This document shows positions 24,415 through 32,357 of a stretch of 50,613 nt of DNA, one piece after another. The notes under the pieces are model-generated. The model searched no databases. It was not told the DNA's origin and saw nothing but the letters and a program-made list of their open reading frames with translations. The stretch spans positions 1 to 50,613 of the forward strand of contig JBQTIU010000114.1 of NCBI GenBank assembly GCA_052387815.1. The letters run 5' to 3'. The first letter of the stretch is position 1. Each line of letters starts with the position of its first letter. The position numbers and the translations under genes were made by a program. The stretch is from JBQTIU01 sp052387815. Lineage in GTDB: Bacteria > Pseudomonadota > Alphaproteobacteria > CACIAM-22H2.

Positions 24415-25887
24415 ATGACCATGCACGAGGATCAGCAAAAGGACCTACTTGACACCATCAGCCACATGGGAAGCCAAGGCCGTGCAGAGGGAGAAGACAA
24501 AGATCGGCTTCCGCGAACGTTCTGGCCTGTGCCGGAGCACCTCCGTGCTTTCGACCCGGATGTCGTGCTTGTGGTCGGTCCCCGTGGCGCAGGGAAGACG
24601 GAGCTCTTCCGCACCGTCATCGAGATGGGGCTCCTTCCGGACATGGCGGCTCGCCTGCCACAGGTGCGGCTGCCGCCGATGGGGCCGCAACAGACGCGCT
24701 GGCTCGCCGGCTACCCCATCGGGACGGAGTTCCCGGGCCATTTGTTGCTCCAAAAGTTCGCCCGCGACAGCCAGGCGATGGAAGATCTGTTTCTGGACGT
24801 TTGGCTTGCCTATCTGATCCGTGTTCTCGAAAGCGAAATCTCGGACGACTCGCTCCGGCCCATCTTCGCGCCCGCGGGAGGTGACATTGGCGCGGTCGTC
24901 GCTGCCTTCCGGACAACGATGCAACCGGCGCTTCTTGCACTAGATCGCCTGGATGAGCGCCTCAGACACGAGGATCGGTATCTTTTCATCGCCTATGACG
25001 AGCTCGATACGCTCGCCCGCGGCGACTCGGAGATCATCCGGGCGGCGGTTCGCGGGCTCGTCGGATTGTGGGCGACCCAAACCCGCAGATGGCGGAGAAT
25101 CCGCGGCAGGGTCTTTCTGCGCACGGACCTGTATGAACGTGCGGCGAGCGCCGGAGGCGCCGACTTCGCGAAGCTCGCGGCGAACCGCACCGAGCTTTCA
25201 TGGAGCGACCGTGACCTTTATTCCATGCTCGTAAGACGCTTCGCGAACTCGGGCGACAAACTGGGTACGTACTGCCGGGTGAAGATCGCGCTCGAATCGG
25301 ATCCGAAGCTCGGCCTGTTTCCCACCGTGAAGCAGGCTACGGACGTCCGCCCTCTCGTCGAACGGATGGTGGGGACGTACATGGGCGCCAACGAAAGGAA
25401 GGGGCTGACCTTCCGGTGGCTGCTCGACCACATTCGGGATGGGAGGGGCCAGGCGCTCCCGCGGCCGCTCGTGCGACTGCTCGAGGCTGCCGCCGAGGGG
25501 CAGAAAGGCAGCGGGACACTGCCTAGATGGCCTCGTCTGATCGAGCCACGCGCCCTGCGGCGCGCGCTCGACAAGGTTTCGGAGGAGCACGTCGTAGCGT
25601 CCCTCGACGAATGGCCCTGGCTCGAAGGGCTGAAGGGACGTCTTTCGACGATCTCGGCAGTCCCCTGGGATCGGCGGGAGATCAACCGGCAGTTCGAGAA
25701 GACCTGGGAAGAACCTTGGGTCAAGGGCCAGACGATCGGACCGCCCGTCGGCACCGTGCATGATCTTGTGGATTACCTCGTCGAGGTGGGCATCTTCCGT
25801 GCGCGGCATCTTGGGCGCCTCGACGTGCCGGACCTCTTCCTGGCAGGGTTGGGGCTCAATCGCAAGGGCGGCGTGCGCAAGAAGTGA
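24415..25887 (+). CDS. P-loop ATPase of uncertain family, partner of KGGVGR ATPase
   Basis: A 490-residue AAA/STAND-like ATPase. Walker A is VVGPRGAGKT (55-62 core) and Walker B is RYLFIAYDELDTL with D195-E196; a sensor-like VFLRTDLYE follows about 50 residues later, as in Orc/Cdc6-type proteins. The region between contains TEFPGHLLLQKFARD and helical stretches. The last 60 residues (TVHDLVDYLVEVGIFRARHL) look like a winged helix, which may bind DNA or a partner. It starts three bases after the KGGVGR gene, so both are clearly co-expressed. No close family name can be given with confidence; ORC-CDC6-like and Sll1717-like ATPases are alternatives. No nuclease domain is visible in it, so any effector would be the HEPN protein or the ATPase pair itself. 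Confidence 0.65.
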   Translation: MTMHEDQQKDLLDTISHMGSQGRAEGEDKDRLPRTFWPVPEHLRAFDPDVVLVVGPRGAGKTELFRTVIEMGLLPDMAARLPQVRLPPMGPQQTRWLAGYPIGTEFPGHLLLQKFARDSQAMEDLFLDVWLAYLIRVLESEISDDSLRPIFAPAGGDIGAVVAAFRTTMQPALLALDRLDERLRHEDRYLFIAYDELDTLARGDSEIIRAAVRGLVGLWATQTRRWRRIRGRVFLRTDLYERAASAGGADFAKLAANRTELSWSDRDLYSMLVRRFANSGDKLGTYCRVKIALESDPKLGLFPTVKQATDVRPLVERMVGTYMGANERKGLTFRWLLDHIRDGRGQALPRPLVRLLEAAAEGQKGSGTLPRWPRLIEPRALRRALDKVSEEHVVASLDEWPWLEGLKGRLSTISAVPWDRREINRQFEKTWEEPWVKGQTIGPPVGTVHDLVDYLVEVGIFRARHLGRLDVPDLFLAGLGLNRKGGVRKK

Positions 25888-25987
25888 GGTGCCATGGGGT
25901 CGTCGAGACGAACCATCCCAGAGGTGTCGTGCGCATCCGGTTCGCGGGAACGCACGAAGAATACGGCCGCATCGAGGCGAGGCCGAT

Positions 25988-26359
25988 ATGACCGATTTGA
26001 AGGCCAAAAAGACGAAGCGCGACCACCGCAGGGCCCTCAAGGGGCTCGACGCGTTGATGGACGCGAGGCCCGGTACCGCGGACGCGGATCGGCTCGAAGT
26101 CCTGGCCATCCTGATCGAGCGTTATGAACGGGAGCATTTCCCGATCGACCCGCCCAGCCCAATCGACGCCATCCGGTTCCGCATGGAGCAAATGTGTTAC
26201 ACCCAAAAGGATTCGGCCGCGCTGTTGAACAGCCGATCCAGGGCATCGCAGATTCTTAGGGGCCGCACCGGCGGGAACCTGCCTCTCTCGACGATCCGGC
26301 GGCTGCATGCCAAGTGGCGCATCCCGTCGGAGGTCTTGATCCGCGAGGCCCGGGCCTGA
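25988..26359 (+). CDS. HigA-type antitoxin/transcription factor (COG5499-like), no intact toxin
   Basis: A 123-residue protein with the HigA layout: a helical N-terminal part with ADADRLEVLAILIERYERE, HFPIDPPSPIDAIRFRMEQM, then the helix-turn-helix TQKDSAALLNSRSRASQIL and a C-terminal LSTIRRLHAKWRIPSEVLI. Such proteins neutralise HigB toxins and repress their own operon. The ribosome binding site GAGGCGAGG precedes ATG 25988. No toxin gene lies next to it; the only HigB-like sequence is the remnant at 21985, before the ATPase cassette. It is 100 bases downstream of the ATPase gene on the same strand, so it may now serve as the cassette's repressor or be a leftover antitoxin. Confidence 0.8.
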   Translation: MTDLKAKKTKRDHRRALKGLDALMDARPGTADADRLEVLAILIERYEREHFPIDPPSPIDAIRFRMEQMCYTQKDSAALLNSRSRASQILRGRTGGNLPLSTIRRLHAKWRIPSEVLIREARA

Positions 26360-26449
26360 GAGCGGTGAAGGGATCGCCACGCAGGCCGCCCGCGGCCACG
26401 TCGGGCCCCACAACGTCGAGAACGTGGACGATCACTAACGGAGATGGCG

Positions 26450-26755
26450 ATGCCCCGGACCCCCATTCATCCTGGCGAAATCCTGGCCGACGAGCTGGCG
26501 CATCTCGGTATGAGCGCCGCCGCCCTGGCGCGGCTCATCCACGCCCCGTCCAACCGCATCTCCCAAATCCTCGCCGGCAGGCGGGCGATCACCGCCGACA
26601 CGGCACTTCGGCTCGGGCGGTGGTTGGGGACCGGTCCGCAACTGCGGCTCAACCTCCAGCAGGCTTACGATCTCGACCTCGCCCGCCAACCGGCCGGACG
26701 CCAGATCGCGACCGTCAAGCCGCGCGAGCAAGCGGCCGGGGTGGCGGCGGAGTAG
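26450..26755 (+). CDS. HigA/VapI family addiction-module antitoxin
   Basis: A 101-residue HTH protein. It begins MPRTPIHPGEILADELAHLG, the classic start of the HigA/VapI group, followed by the helix-turn-helix MSAAALARLIHAPSNRISQIL and GRRAITADTALRLGRWLGTG. ATG 26450 is preferred over ATG 26444 because the GGAG box (26440-26443) is spaced six bases from it but touches the earlier ATG. The usual RelE/HigB toxin (COG3549) should lie just upstream. Only a possible relic of its last codons, reading VGPHNVENVDDH then TAA at 26436-26438, is seen, resembling the conserved DVEIVDYH end. So this is probably an orphan antitoxin. The C-terminal tail is not conserved. Confidence 0.8.
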   Translation: MPRTPIHPGEILADELAHLGMSAAALARLIHAPSNRISQILAGRRAITADTALRLGRWLGTGPQLRLNLQQAYDLDLARQPAGRQIATVKPREQAAGVAAE

Positions 26756-26795
26756 CCGGGACGGCCGTCCCGGACCGCGCCCCGGTAGCCGAGAG

Positions 26796-26825
26796 GTGAC
26801 CCCGGCGCGACGGACGGGGTATAAT
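26796..26825 (+). promoter_or_regulatory. Predicted promoter of the NMT1-type ABC operon
   Basis: A perfect TATAAT lies at 26820-26825 with GTGACC at 26796-26801, 18 bases apart. It is 31 bases upstream of the ATG of the binding-protein gene at 26856, which also has an AAGGAGG ribosome binding site. The -35 box matches only in part. Confidence 0.5.
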
Positions 26826-26855
26826 CCCGGCGACCCACCCAAGGAGGCACCCACC

Positions 26856-27836
26856 ATGTCCACCCTTCGCAAAACATTGCGCCGCACGTTCATGGCCGCG
26901 CTGGCGTCCGCTTGCGGCATCGGCGCCGCGGCGGCCGAGGAGATCTCGGTCACGCATTGGGGCGCCCTCATGTACGGCACGCCCTATGCCGTGGCGATGG
27001 AAAAAGGCTTCTTCCGCCAGGCCGGCGTCGAGATCACCGGCATTCTCACCTCGAAGGGCGGCGGCACCACGGTCCGCAACGTGCTGGCCGGCGGCCTGCC
27101 CTATGGCGAGGTGGCCCTGTCGGCGGCGATCGCGGCGCTGCGCGAGGGCGTCGACATCAAGATCGTCAACTCCGCCGTCCACACCGTCGCCGACCTCCTG
27201 TGGGTGACGATGCCCAATTCGGAGGTCCGCACGATCAAGGACCTGGCCGGCAAGAAGATGGCGATCACCAGCCCGAAATCGGTCACCGACATGCTGTCCA
27301 TCATGGCCCTCGATGCGGCGGGCATTGCGCTCAAGGACGTCGAGCGTCCGGCGCTGGGCGGCATCGGCGCCGGCCTCGCCGCGCTCGAAACCGGGGCCGT
27401 GCACGCGGCCGCGATCCTCGACCCGATCTGGAGCGCCCGGCAGAACCGCTACCGGGTGCTGTTCTACGTCAAGGACGTGTTGCCGCCGATGACCCAGGTG
27501 GTCGGTATCGCGACGACCGAGTTCACTCGCACCCACCCGCAGAAGGTGCGCGCGATCATCGCCGGCCGCCGCGCCGGAGTCGACTTCGTTTACGCCAACC
27601 CCAAGGAGTCGGCGGCGATCCTGGCCAAGGAGTACAACTTGGCCCCCGCGGTGGCGGAGATCGCGGTCACCAACATGGCGGCGCTCAACTACTGGAGCCG
27701 CGGCAACTTCGATCTCACGGGCATGAACGAGATGATCCGCGGCCTGCGCATCATCGGCGACGTGACCGGCGAGGTCGACTGGAACAAGATCATCGACCGC
27801 TCGTTCCTGCCCGAGGATCTGCGCGGCAGTTCCTGA
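26856..27836 (+). CDS. ABC transporter substrate-binding protein (NMT1/TauA-like)
   Basis: A 326-residue periplasmic binding protein of the NMT1/THI5/SsuA class, whose members bind sulfonates, pyrimidine precursors or aromatic amides. The N-terminus is a signal peptide (basic RKTLRRTFM, hydrophobic ALASACGIGAAAA, AEE cleavage). Typical fold features are GTPYAVAMEKGFFRQAGVEI near the start, an SKGGGTTVRNVLAGGLPYGEVA loop, and IKDLAGKKMAITSPKS in the middle. It is first in an operon with one ATPase and two permeases. A very strong ribosome binding site (AAGGAGG) precedes ATG 26856. The ligand cannot be read from sequence. Confidence 0.88.
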   Translation: MSTLRKTLRRTFMAALASACGIGAAAAEEISVTHWGALMYGTPYAVAMEKGFFRQAGVEITGILTSKGGGTTVRNVLAGGLPYGEVALSAAIAALREGVDIKIVNSAVHTVADLLWVTMPNSEVRTIKDLAGKKMAITSPKSVTDMLSIMALDAAGIALKDVERPALGGIGAGLAALETGAVHAAAILDPIWSARQNRYRVLFYVKDVLPPMTQVVGIATTEFTRTHPQKVRAIIAGRRAGVDFVYANPKESAAILAKEYNLAPAVAEIAVTNMAALNYWSRGNFDLTGMNEMIRGLRIIGDVTGEVDWNKIIDRSFLPEDLRGSS

Positions 27837-27858
27837 CTGCGCGCCCGCCGGCGCCGTC

Positions 27859-28695
27859 ATGACCGCCCATGCCGCGATGGCCGGCGTCACCCGGACCTAT
27901 CCGGGCGCCGCCGGCCACCCGGCCGTGCATGCGCTGGGGCCGGTCGACCTCGCGCTTTCCCGCGGCGAGTTCTTTTCGGTGGTCGGGCCCTCGGGGTGCG
28001 GCAAGACCACGCTGGTCGACATCCTGGCGGGGCTCGCCCCCGCCTCCTCCGGCGAGATCGCCTTCGAGGGCCGACCGGTGATCGGCCAAGTGCCCGAGGG
28101 CGTGGGCGTCGTCTTTCAAGAGGACGCCAGCTTCCCGTGGCTCACCGTCCGCGACAACGTCGCCTTCGGCCTCAGGCGCCAGGGAACGGCGCCGGGCGAG
28201 ATCGACCGCCGGGTCGACGACGCGATCGCCTTCATGGGCCTCAAGGACTTCACGCGCGCCTATCCCGCGCAGCTGTCGGGCGGCATGCGCCAGCGGGTGT
28301 GCATCGCCCGCACGCTGGTGCTGCGGCCGCGGCTCATCCTCATGGACGAGCCGTTCGGCGCCCTCGACGCCCAGACCCGGCTCTTGATGGGCGACGAGCT
28401 GTTGCGGCTGTGGCGCGAGACCGGCGCTACGGTCCTGTTCATCACCCACGCGCTCGACGAGGCGGCGATGCTGTCCGACCGCATCGGCGCCATGTCGGCG
28501 CGGCCCGGGCGGTTCATCGACATCGTGCCAACGGGCTGGCCCAGCCAGCGCGACAGCCGTATCGTCGCCCGGCCCGATTTCGGCGCCGTCACCGCGCGCC
28601 TGTGGGAAGTGCTGCGCGAGGAATCGATCAAGGCGCTGGGTCATGCCCAGGCCGCGGATCGACCGGTGGCGCCACCGGCGGCGCTGCCTGCGTGA
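27859..28695 (+). CDS. ABC transporter ATP-binding protein (SsuB/TauB-type)
   Basis: A 278-residue ATPase that powers the importer of the preceding binding protein. Motifs are GPSGCGKTTL (Walker A), Q-loop VFQEDASFPWLTV, signature LSGGMRQRV, Walker B LILMDEPFGALD, and H-loop FITHALDEA. The DASFPWLTV wording is typical of nitrate/sulfonate/taurine-type ATPases. The ATG starts 23 bases after the binding-protein gene, and the stop overlaps the first permease GTG by four bases. Confidence 0.93.
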   Translation: MTAHAAMAGVTRTYPGAAGHPAVHALGPVDLALSRGEFFSVVGPSGCGKTTLVDILAGLAPASSGEIAFEGRPVIGQVPEGVGVVFQEDASFPWLTVRDNVAFGLRRQGTAPGEIDRRVDDAIAFMGLKDFTRAYPAQLSGGMRQRVCIARTLVLRPRLILMDEPFGALDAQTRLLMGDELLRLWRETGATVLFITHALDEAAMLSDRIGAMSARPGRFIDIVPTGWPSQRDSRIVARPDFGAVTARLWEVLREESIKALGHAQAADRPVAPPAALPA

Positions 28696-29444
28696 GCCGC
28701 CTTGGCCTCATACGCCTGGCGCTGATCGCCGGCCTCCTCGCCGTCCTCGAGCTGTTGTGCCGGACCGGGGTCATTACGCGCCTCACCATGATCCCGCCCT
28801 CGGAGATGGTCGCAGCGCTCGCTTACCTGCTCGTCTCCGGCACGGTCGACGCCGACATCGCCCGCACGCTGTCCTGCGTCGTCGTCGCCTTCGCGCTCGC
28901 TGTCGTGGCGGGCTTCGCGGCGGGCGTGCTGTTGCACGCGAGCCCGCGCGCGCGCCGCGCCTTCGACCCGCTGCTCGCGACCTATTACGCGGTGCCGTTC
29001 TTCGTCTTCTACCCGGTGCTGGTGGCGATCTTCGGCTTGACGCCGGCCCCGGTGATCGTCATCGCTTTCATGTTCGCCGTGGTGGCGATGGTGATCAACA
29101 CGCTGAACGGCCTCGACCGCATCCCGCGCGTGCTCGCCAAGGTGGCGCGGGTCCATCGCCTGGGCCGGTTCGCCACGGTCTTCCGGCTCAAGCTTCCCGC
29201 CGCCGCCCCCCATCTGTTCACCGGCATCAAGCTGGCGGTCGCCTATTCGTTCATCGGCGTGATCGCCAGCGAGTTCATCCTCGCCGCCTCGGGCCTCGGC
29301 TATGCCATCGCCTACGCCTACAACGGTTTCGACAACCGCACGATGTACGCGCTCATGCTGTTCGTGCTCGGGCTGGTGACCTTCGTCAATATGGCGCTCT
29401 ATGTCTGGGAGCAGCGGATGATGCGCCGCCGCCAGGGACGATAG
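28692..29444 (+). CDS. ABC transporter permease (SsuC/TauC-type), first
   Basis: A 250-residue inner-membrane permease with about six hydrophobic segments and the EAA-loop region PRVLAKVARVHRLGRFATVFRLKLPAAAPHLFTGIKLA, which contacts the ATPase. It begins with a GTG overlapping the ATPase stop. A second related permease follows, so the importer probably uses a heterodimeric membrane domain. Confidence 0.88.
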   Translation: MSRLGLIRLALIAGLLAVLELLCRTGVITRLTMIPPSEMVAALAYLLVSGTVDADIARTLSCVVVAFALAVVAGFAAGVLLHASPRARRAFDPLLATYYAVPFFVFYPVLVAIFGLTPAPVIVIAFMFAVVAMVINTLNGLDRIPRVLAKVARVHRLGRFATVFRLKLPAAAPHLFTGIKLAVAYSFIGVIASEFILAASGLGYAIAYAYNGFDNRTMYALMLFVLGLVTFVNMALYVWEQRMMRRRQGR

Positions 29445-29445
29445 G

Positions 29446-30195
29446 GTGCCCATGGACGCCGGCCGCCGCGCGCTCGACGTGGCCCTGCTCGTGGTGGGGC
29501 TGGTGGCGATCTGGCAGGTCGTTTATCTCGCGCTCGGCGGGGTGGCGATCGCCTCGCCGGCCGAGACGGCGGCGCATGCGCTCGACCTTCTGGGACGGCC
29601 GCGCTTCCAGCCCCATATCTGGGAGTCGCTGCGCGCCTTCGCCATGGCGCTCGCCATTTCCTCGGCGGGCGGCATCGCGATCGGCGTGTGGCTGGGCGGG
29701 CACCGGACCTCGGGCGAGGTCGCCGAGCCGATCCTGGTGGCCCTCTATTCGCTCCCTAAGGTCACGCTCTATCCCTTGATCCTGCTGGTCTTCGGCCTCG
29801 GGCTGCCGGCCAAGGTGACGTTCGGGGCGATCCACGGCATCATCCCGGTGACGATCTTCACCTTGAACGCCGTGCGCTACATCAAGCCCGTCCATGTCAA
29901 GGCCGCGCGCAGCATGAACCTGTCGGCGCTCCAGTGCGCCTCGATGGTGTTGGTGCCGGCGGCCTTGCCGGAAGTGGTGACGGGCTTGCGGGTCGGCTTT
30001 TCGCTCACCCTGTTGGGCGTGCTGATCGGCGAGATGTTCGCCTCCAAGCGCGGGCTCGGCTTCGTGATCGTCAACGCCATCGATCTCGACGACACCAAGA
30101 CCATGATGGCGGTGACCCTGATCCTGGCGGCGTTCGCGGCGCTGGCCAATGCCGGCCTGCTCGCCCTCGACCGCCGCCTCCACCGGCTTGTATAG
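29446..30195 (+). CDS. ABC transporter permease (SsuC/TauC-type), second
   Basis: A 249-residue permease of the same class as the previous gene, with segments such as ALDVALLVVGLVAIWQVVYLA, the EAA-loop AARSMNLSALQCASMVLVPAALPEVVTGLRVG, and a C-terminal transmembrane part. GTG 29446 or ATG 29452 may be the start; the difference is two residues. The gene lies one base after the first permease. Two distinct permeases in one NMT1-type operon indicate a heterodimer. It is the last gene of the transporter operon; rmuC begins six bases later and may be co-transcribed by proximity. Confidence 0.88.
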   Translation: MPMDAGRRALDVALLVVGLVAIWQVVYLALGGVAIASPAETAAHALDLLGRPRFQPHIWESLRAFAMALAISSAGGIAIGVWLGGHRTSGEVAEPILVALYSLPKVTLYPLILLVFGLGLPAKVTFGAIHGIIPVTIFTLNAVRYIKPVHVKAARSMNLSALQCASMVLVPAALPEVVTGLRVGFSLTLLGVLIGEMFASKRGLGFVIVNAIDLDDTKTMMAVTLILAAFAALANAGLLALDRRLHRLV

Positions 30196-30201
30196 GAAGG
30201 C

Positions 30202-31305
30202 ATGGACCCGACCCTGCTTCTCGCGCTGGCCGGGCTGGTGGCGGGTGCTGCGGCGCTGGTCGCGGTCCTGGCGGGCCGCGGCGCCGGCGAGCTCAAGCGG
30301 CTGGCCGAGGGCCAGGGCGAGCTCGTCGGCCGGCTCGCGCAAATGGCCGAGCAGGCCGCGGCGGCGCAGGGCCAGACCGCCCAGCGCCTCGAGGCCCAGG
30401 AGCGCGCGCTCGACAAGGCGCTCGAGGGGCGCCTCGATGAGGTCTCGCGCAAGCTCGGCGAAAGCCTGGAGAAATCGGCGCAGGCGACGGCAGCGACGGT
30501 CACCGACTTGCGCGAGCGGCTGGTGCGCATCGACGAGGCGCAGAAGACCATCTCCGAGCTCTCGAAAGAGGTCGTCGGCCTGCAGGACATCCTATCGAAC
30601 AAGCAGGCGCGCGGGGCGTTCGGCGAGGAGCAGCTCGAAGCCATCGTCCGCGACCAGCTCCCCCCGGCCCATTACGAGTTCCAGGCGACGCTGTCCAACC
30701 GCACCCGGGTCGACTGCCTCCTGAAGCTGCCGCCGCCCTTGGGCCCGCTCGGCATCGACGCCAAGTTCCCGCGCGAGGCCTGGGAGGCGCTGCGCAACTC
30801 CGGTCCCGACGAGGCGGCGCGGCACGCGGCGCGGCGGGCCTTCGCCCAGGCGATCATGGCCCACGTCAACGACATCGCCGAGAAATACATCCTCTCCGGC
30901 GAGACCGCCGAGGCGGCGCTCATGTTCGTCCCCAGCGAGGCGGTCTACGCCGATATCTACGAGCGCGCCGCCGAGGTCGCCGACAAGGCGCGCCGCTTGC
31001 GCGTGTTCATCGTCTCGCCGACGACGCTGTGGGCGGTGCTCAACACCATGCGGGCGATCTTGAGGGACGCGCGCATGCGCGAGCAGGCGGGCCTCATCCA
31101 GAAGGAAGTCGCCACCCTGCTCACCGACATCGGCCGGCTGGCCGAGCGGGTCGGCAACCTCGAAGGCCATTTCGCGGCGGCCGAGAAGGATGTCCGCGAC
31201 ATCCGCACCTCGCTCGACAAGATCGTCCGGCGGGGCGAGCGCATATCCGAGGTCGAACCGGAGCCCGGCGCCGCCCCGCTGCCGCTTATACCAGACTCGC
31301 AATGA
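30202..31305 (+). CDS. rmuC: DNA recombination protein RmuC
   Basis: A 367-residue RmuC protein, a predicted nuclease-fold protein that limits inversions at short repeats. It has an N-terminal membrane anchor (LLLALAGLVAGAAALVAVLAG), a long charged coiled coil (about 30-125), then the RmuC core with QDILSNKQARGAFGEEQLE, LLKLPPPLGPLGIDAKFPREAWEAL, and a KYILSGETAEAALMFVPSEAVYADIYE segment. Its last codons (IPDSQ and the TGA) are read from the left end of the MITE-like element at 31289, so the original C-terminus was probably slightly different. Confidence 0.93.
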   Translation: MDPTLLLALAGLVAGAAALVAVLAGRGAGELKRLAEGQGELVGRLAQMAEQAAAAQGQTAQRLEAQERALDKALEGRLDEVSRKLGESLEKSAQATAATVTDLRERLVRIDEAQKTISELSKEVVGLQDILSNKQARGAFGEEQLEAIVRDQLPPAHYEFQATLSNRTRVDCLLKLPPPLGPLGIDAKFPREAWEALRNSGPDEAARHAARRAFAQAIMAHVNDIAEKYILSGETAEAALMFVPSEAVYADIYERAAEVADKARRLRVFIVSPTTLWAVLNTMRAILRDARMREQAGLIQKEVATLLTDIGRLAERVGNLEGHFAAAEKDVRDIRTSLDKIVRRGERISEVEPEPGAAPLPLIPDSQ

Positions 31306-31420
31306 TTTGAGCCGACGTATCCAAGGATGTGTCTTGTAGGGGCGAGGCGTTGCCTCGCGGCCTCGCCCCGACACGATGCCGGGCGCACGGGCGCGGGCTC
31401 AAATCGTTGTGACTCTGGTA
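31289..31420. mobile_element. MITE-like element, 132 bp, between rmuC and recR
   Basis: The ends are inverted: TACCAGACTCGCAATG at the left and, read from the right end inward, TACCAGAGTCACAACG, followed in both arms by ATTTGAGCC; 22 of the first 25 bases match. The flanks carry TTA on both sides (31286-31288 and 31421-31423), and the ends start with TA, so either a TTA or a TA target duplication (IS630/Tc1-mariner style) is possible. It encodes no protein. Its centre holds repeat copy 2. The left end supplies the last codons and stop of rmuC, and the right flank TTA is the recR stop codon on the other strand. Confidence 0.7.
31336..31370. repeat. GC-rich palindromic repeat, copy 2
   Basis: GTAGGGGCGAGGCGTTGCC and the following GCCTCGCCCC form a palindromic unit related to the copies at 14525 and 50328. 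It occupies the centre of the MITE-like element. Confidence 0.75.
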
Positions 31421-32014
31421 TTACATCGCTTGGCGCGCCTTGAGCGCGGCGGCGAGCGTGCCGTCGTCGAGGTAGTCGAGCTCGCCGCCCACCGGCAAGC
31501 CGTGGGCGAGCCTCGTCACCTTGACGGGGGCGCCGGCGAGGCGGTCGGCGATGTAGTGGGCGGTGGTCTGGCCCTCGACCGTGGCGTTGGTGGCGAGGAT
31601 CATCTCCTTGACCTCGGGGACCCGCGCGCGGGCGAGGAGGCCGGCGATATTGAGGTCCTCGGGACCCACCCCGTCGAGCGCCGACAGCACCCCGCCCAGC
31701 ACGTGGTAGCGGCCGCGGAAGGCGCCCGAGCGCTCGATCGCCCACAAATCGGCGACCTCCTCGACGACGCAGATCGCGCTCGCCTCGCGCTCTGGGTCGG
31801 CGCAGATCGCGCACGGGTCGCCGGTGTCGAGGTTACCGCACGCCGAGCAGATCTTGATCCGCTCGGCCGCGTCCCTCAGCGCCTGGGCGAGCGGCAGCAG
31901 CACCGCCTCGCGCCGCTTGATGAGGTGGAGGGCGGCGCGGCGCGCCGAGCGCGGCCCCAGGCCCGGGAGCTTCGCCAAGAGCTGGATCAAGCGCTCGATC
32001 TCGGGGCCAGTCAT
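31421..32014 (-). CDS. recR: Recombination mediator RecR
   Basis: A 197-residue protein that, with RecO, loads RecA at gapped DNA. It has the N-terminal helix-hairpin-helix KLPGLGPRSARRAALHLI, a four-Cys zinc finger (CSACGNLDTGDPCAIC), and a Toprim domain with VVEEVADLWAIE, YHVLGGVLSALDGVGPEDLNI and ATNATVEGQTTAHYI. ATG 32014 is preferred over the TTG two codons upstream. It is the third gene of a dnaX-ybaB-recR run. Its stop codon abuts the MITE-like element. Confidence 0.95.
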   Translation of the reverse strand: MTGPEIERLIQLLAKLPGLGPRSARRAALHLIKRREAVLLPLAQALRDAAERIKICSACGNLDTGDPCAICADPEREASAICVVEEVADLWAIERSGAFRGRYHVLGGVLSALDGVGPEDLNIAGLLARARVPEVKEMILATNATVEGQTTAHYIADRLAGAPVKVTRLAHGLPVGGELDYLDDGTLAAALKARQAM

Positions 32015-32033
32015 GGGCAAGAGCCGTCAGCTT

Positions 32034-32357
32034 TCAGAACGGCAGCTTCAGCCCCGGCGGCAGGGTGAGCCCGCCGGCGAGCTTCTGCATCTCCTCTGCC
32101 GCCGTCGCCTCGACCTTGGCGCGGGCGTCGTTGAGGGCAGCGACGATCAGGTCCTCGAGGACTTCGACCTCCTTGGGATCGGCGAGCGAGGGATCGATCT
32201 TCAGGCGCTTGACCTCGCCCTTGCCGGTGAGCGTCGCATGGACCAGGCCGCCGCCCGCCGCCCCGGTGACTTCGAGGCCGGCGAGCTTGGCTTGCATCTC
32301 GGCCATCTTGGCCTGCATGGCCTGCGCCTGTTTCATCATCTGGCCCAAATTCTTCAC
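32034..32357 (-). CDS. ybaB: YbaB/EbfC nucleoid-associated protein
   Basis: A 107-residue DNA-binding protein of the YbaB/EbfC family. It shows KNLGQMMKQAQAMQAKMAEMQ at the N-terminus (a helical dimer arm), VKRLKIDPSLADPKEVEVLED in the middle, and VAALNDARAKVEA near the end. Its GTG start overlaps the dnaX stop by four bases, and recR follows after 19 bases, a widely conserved trio. Confidence 0.93.
   Translation of the reverse strand: MKNLGQMMKQAQAMQAKMAEMQAKLAGLEVTGAAGGGLVHATLTGKGEVKRLKIDPSLADPKEVEVLEDLIVAALNDARAKVEATAAEEMQKLAGGLTLPPGLKLPF

Noticed and set aside
23038..24438. Minus-strand frame of 466 codons opposite the KGGVGR ATPase
   Set aside because: It is the antisense shadow of a gene with Walker motifs; it has no recognisable domain.
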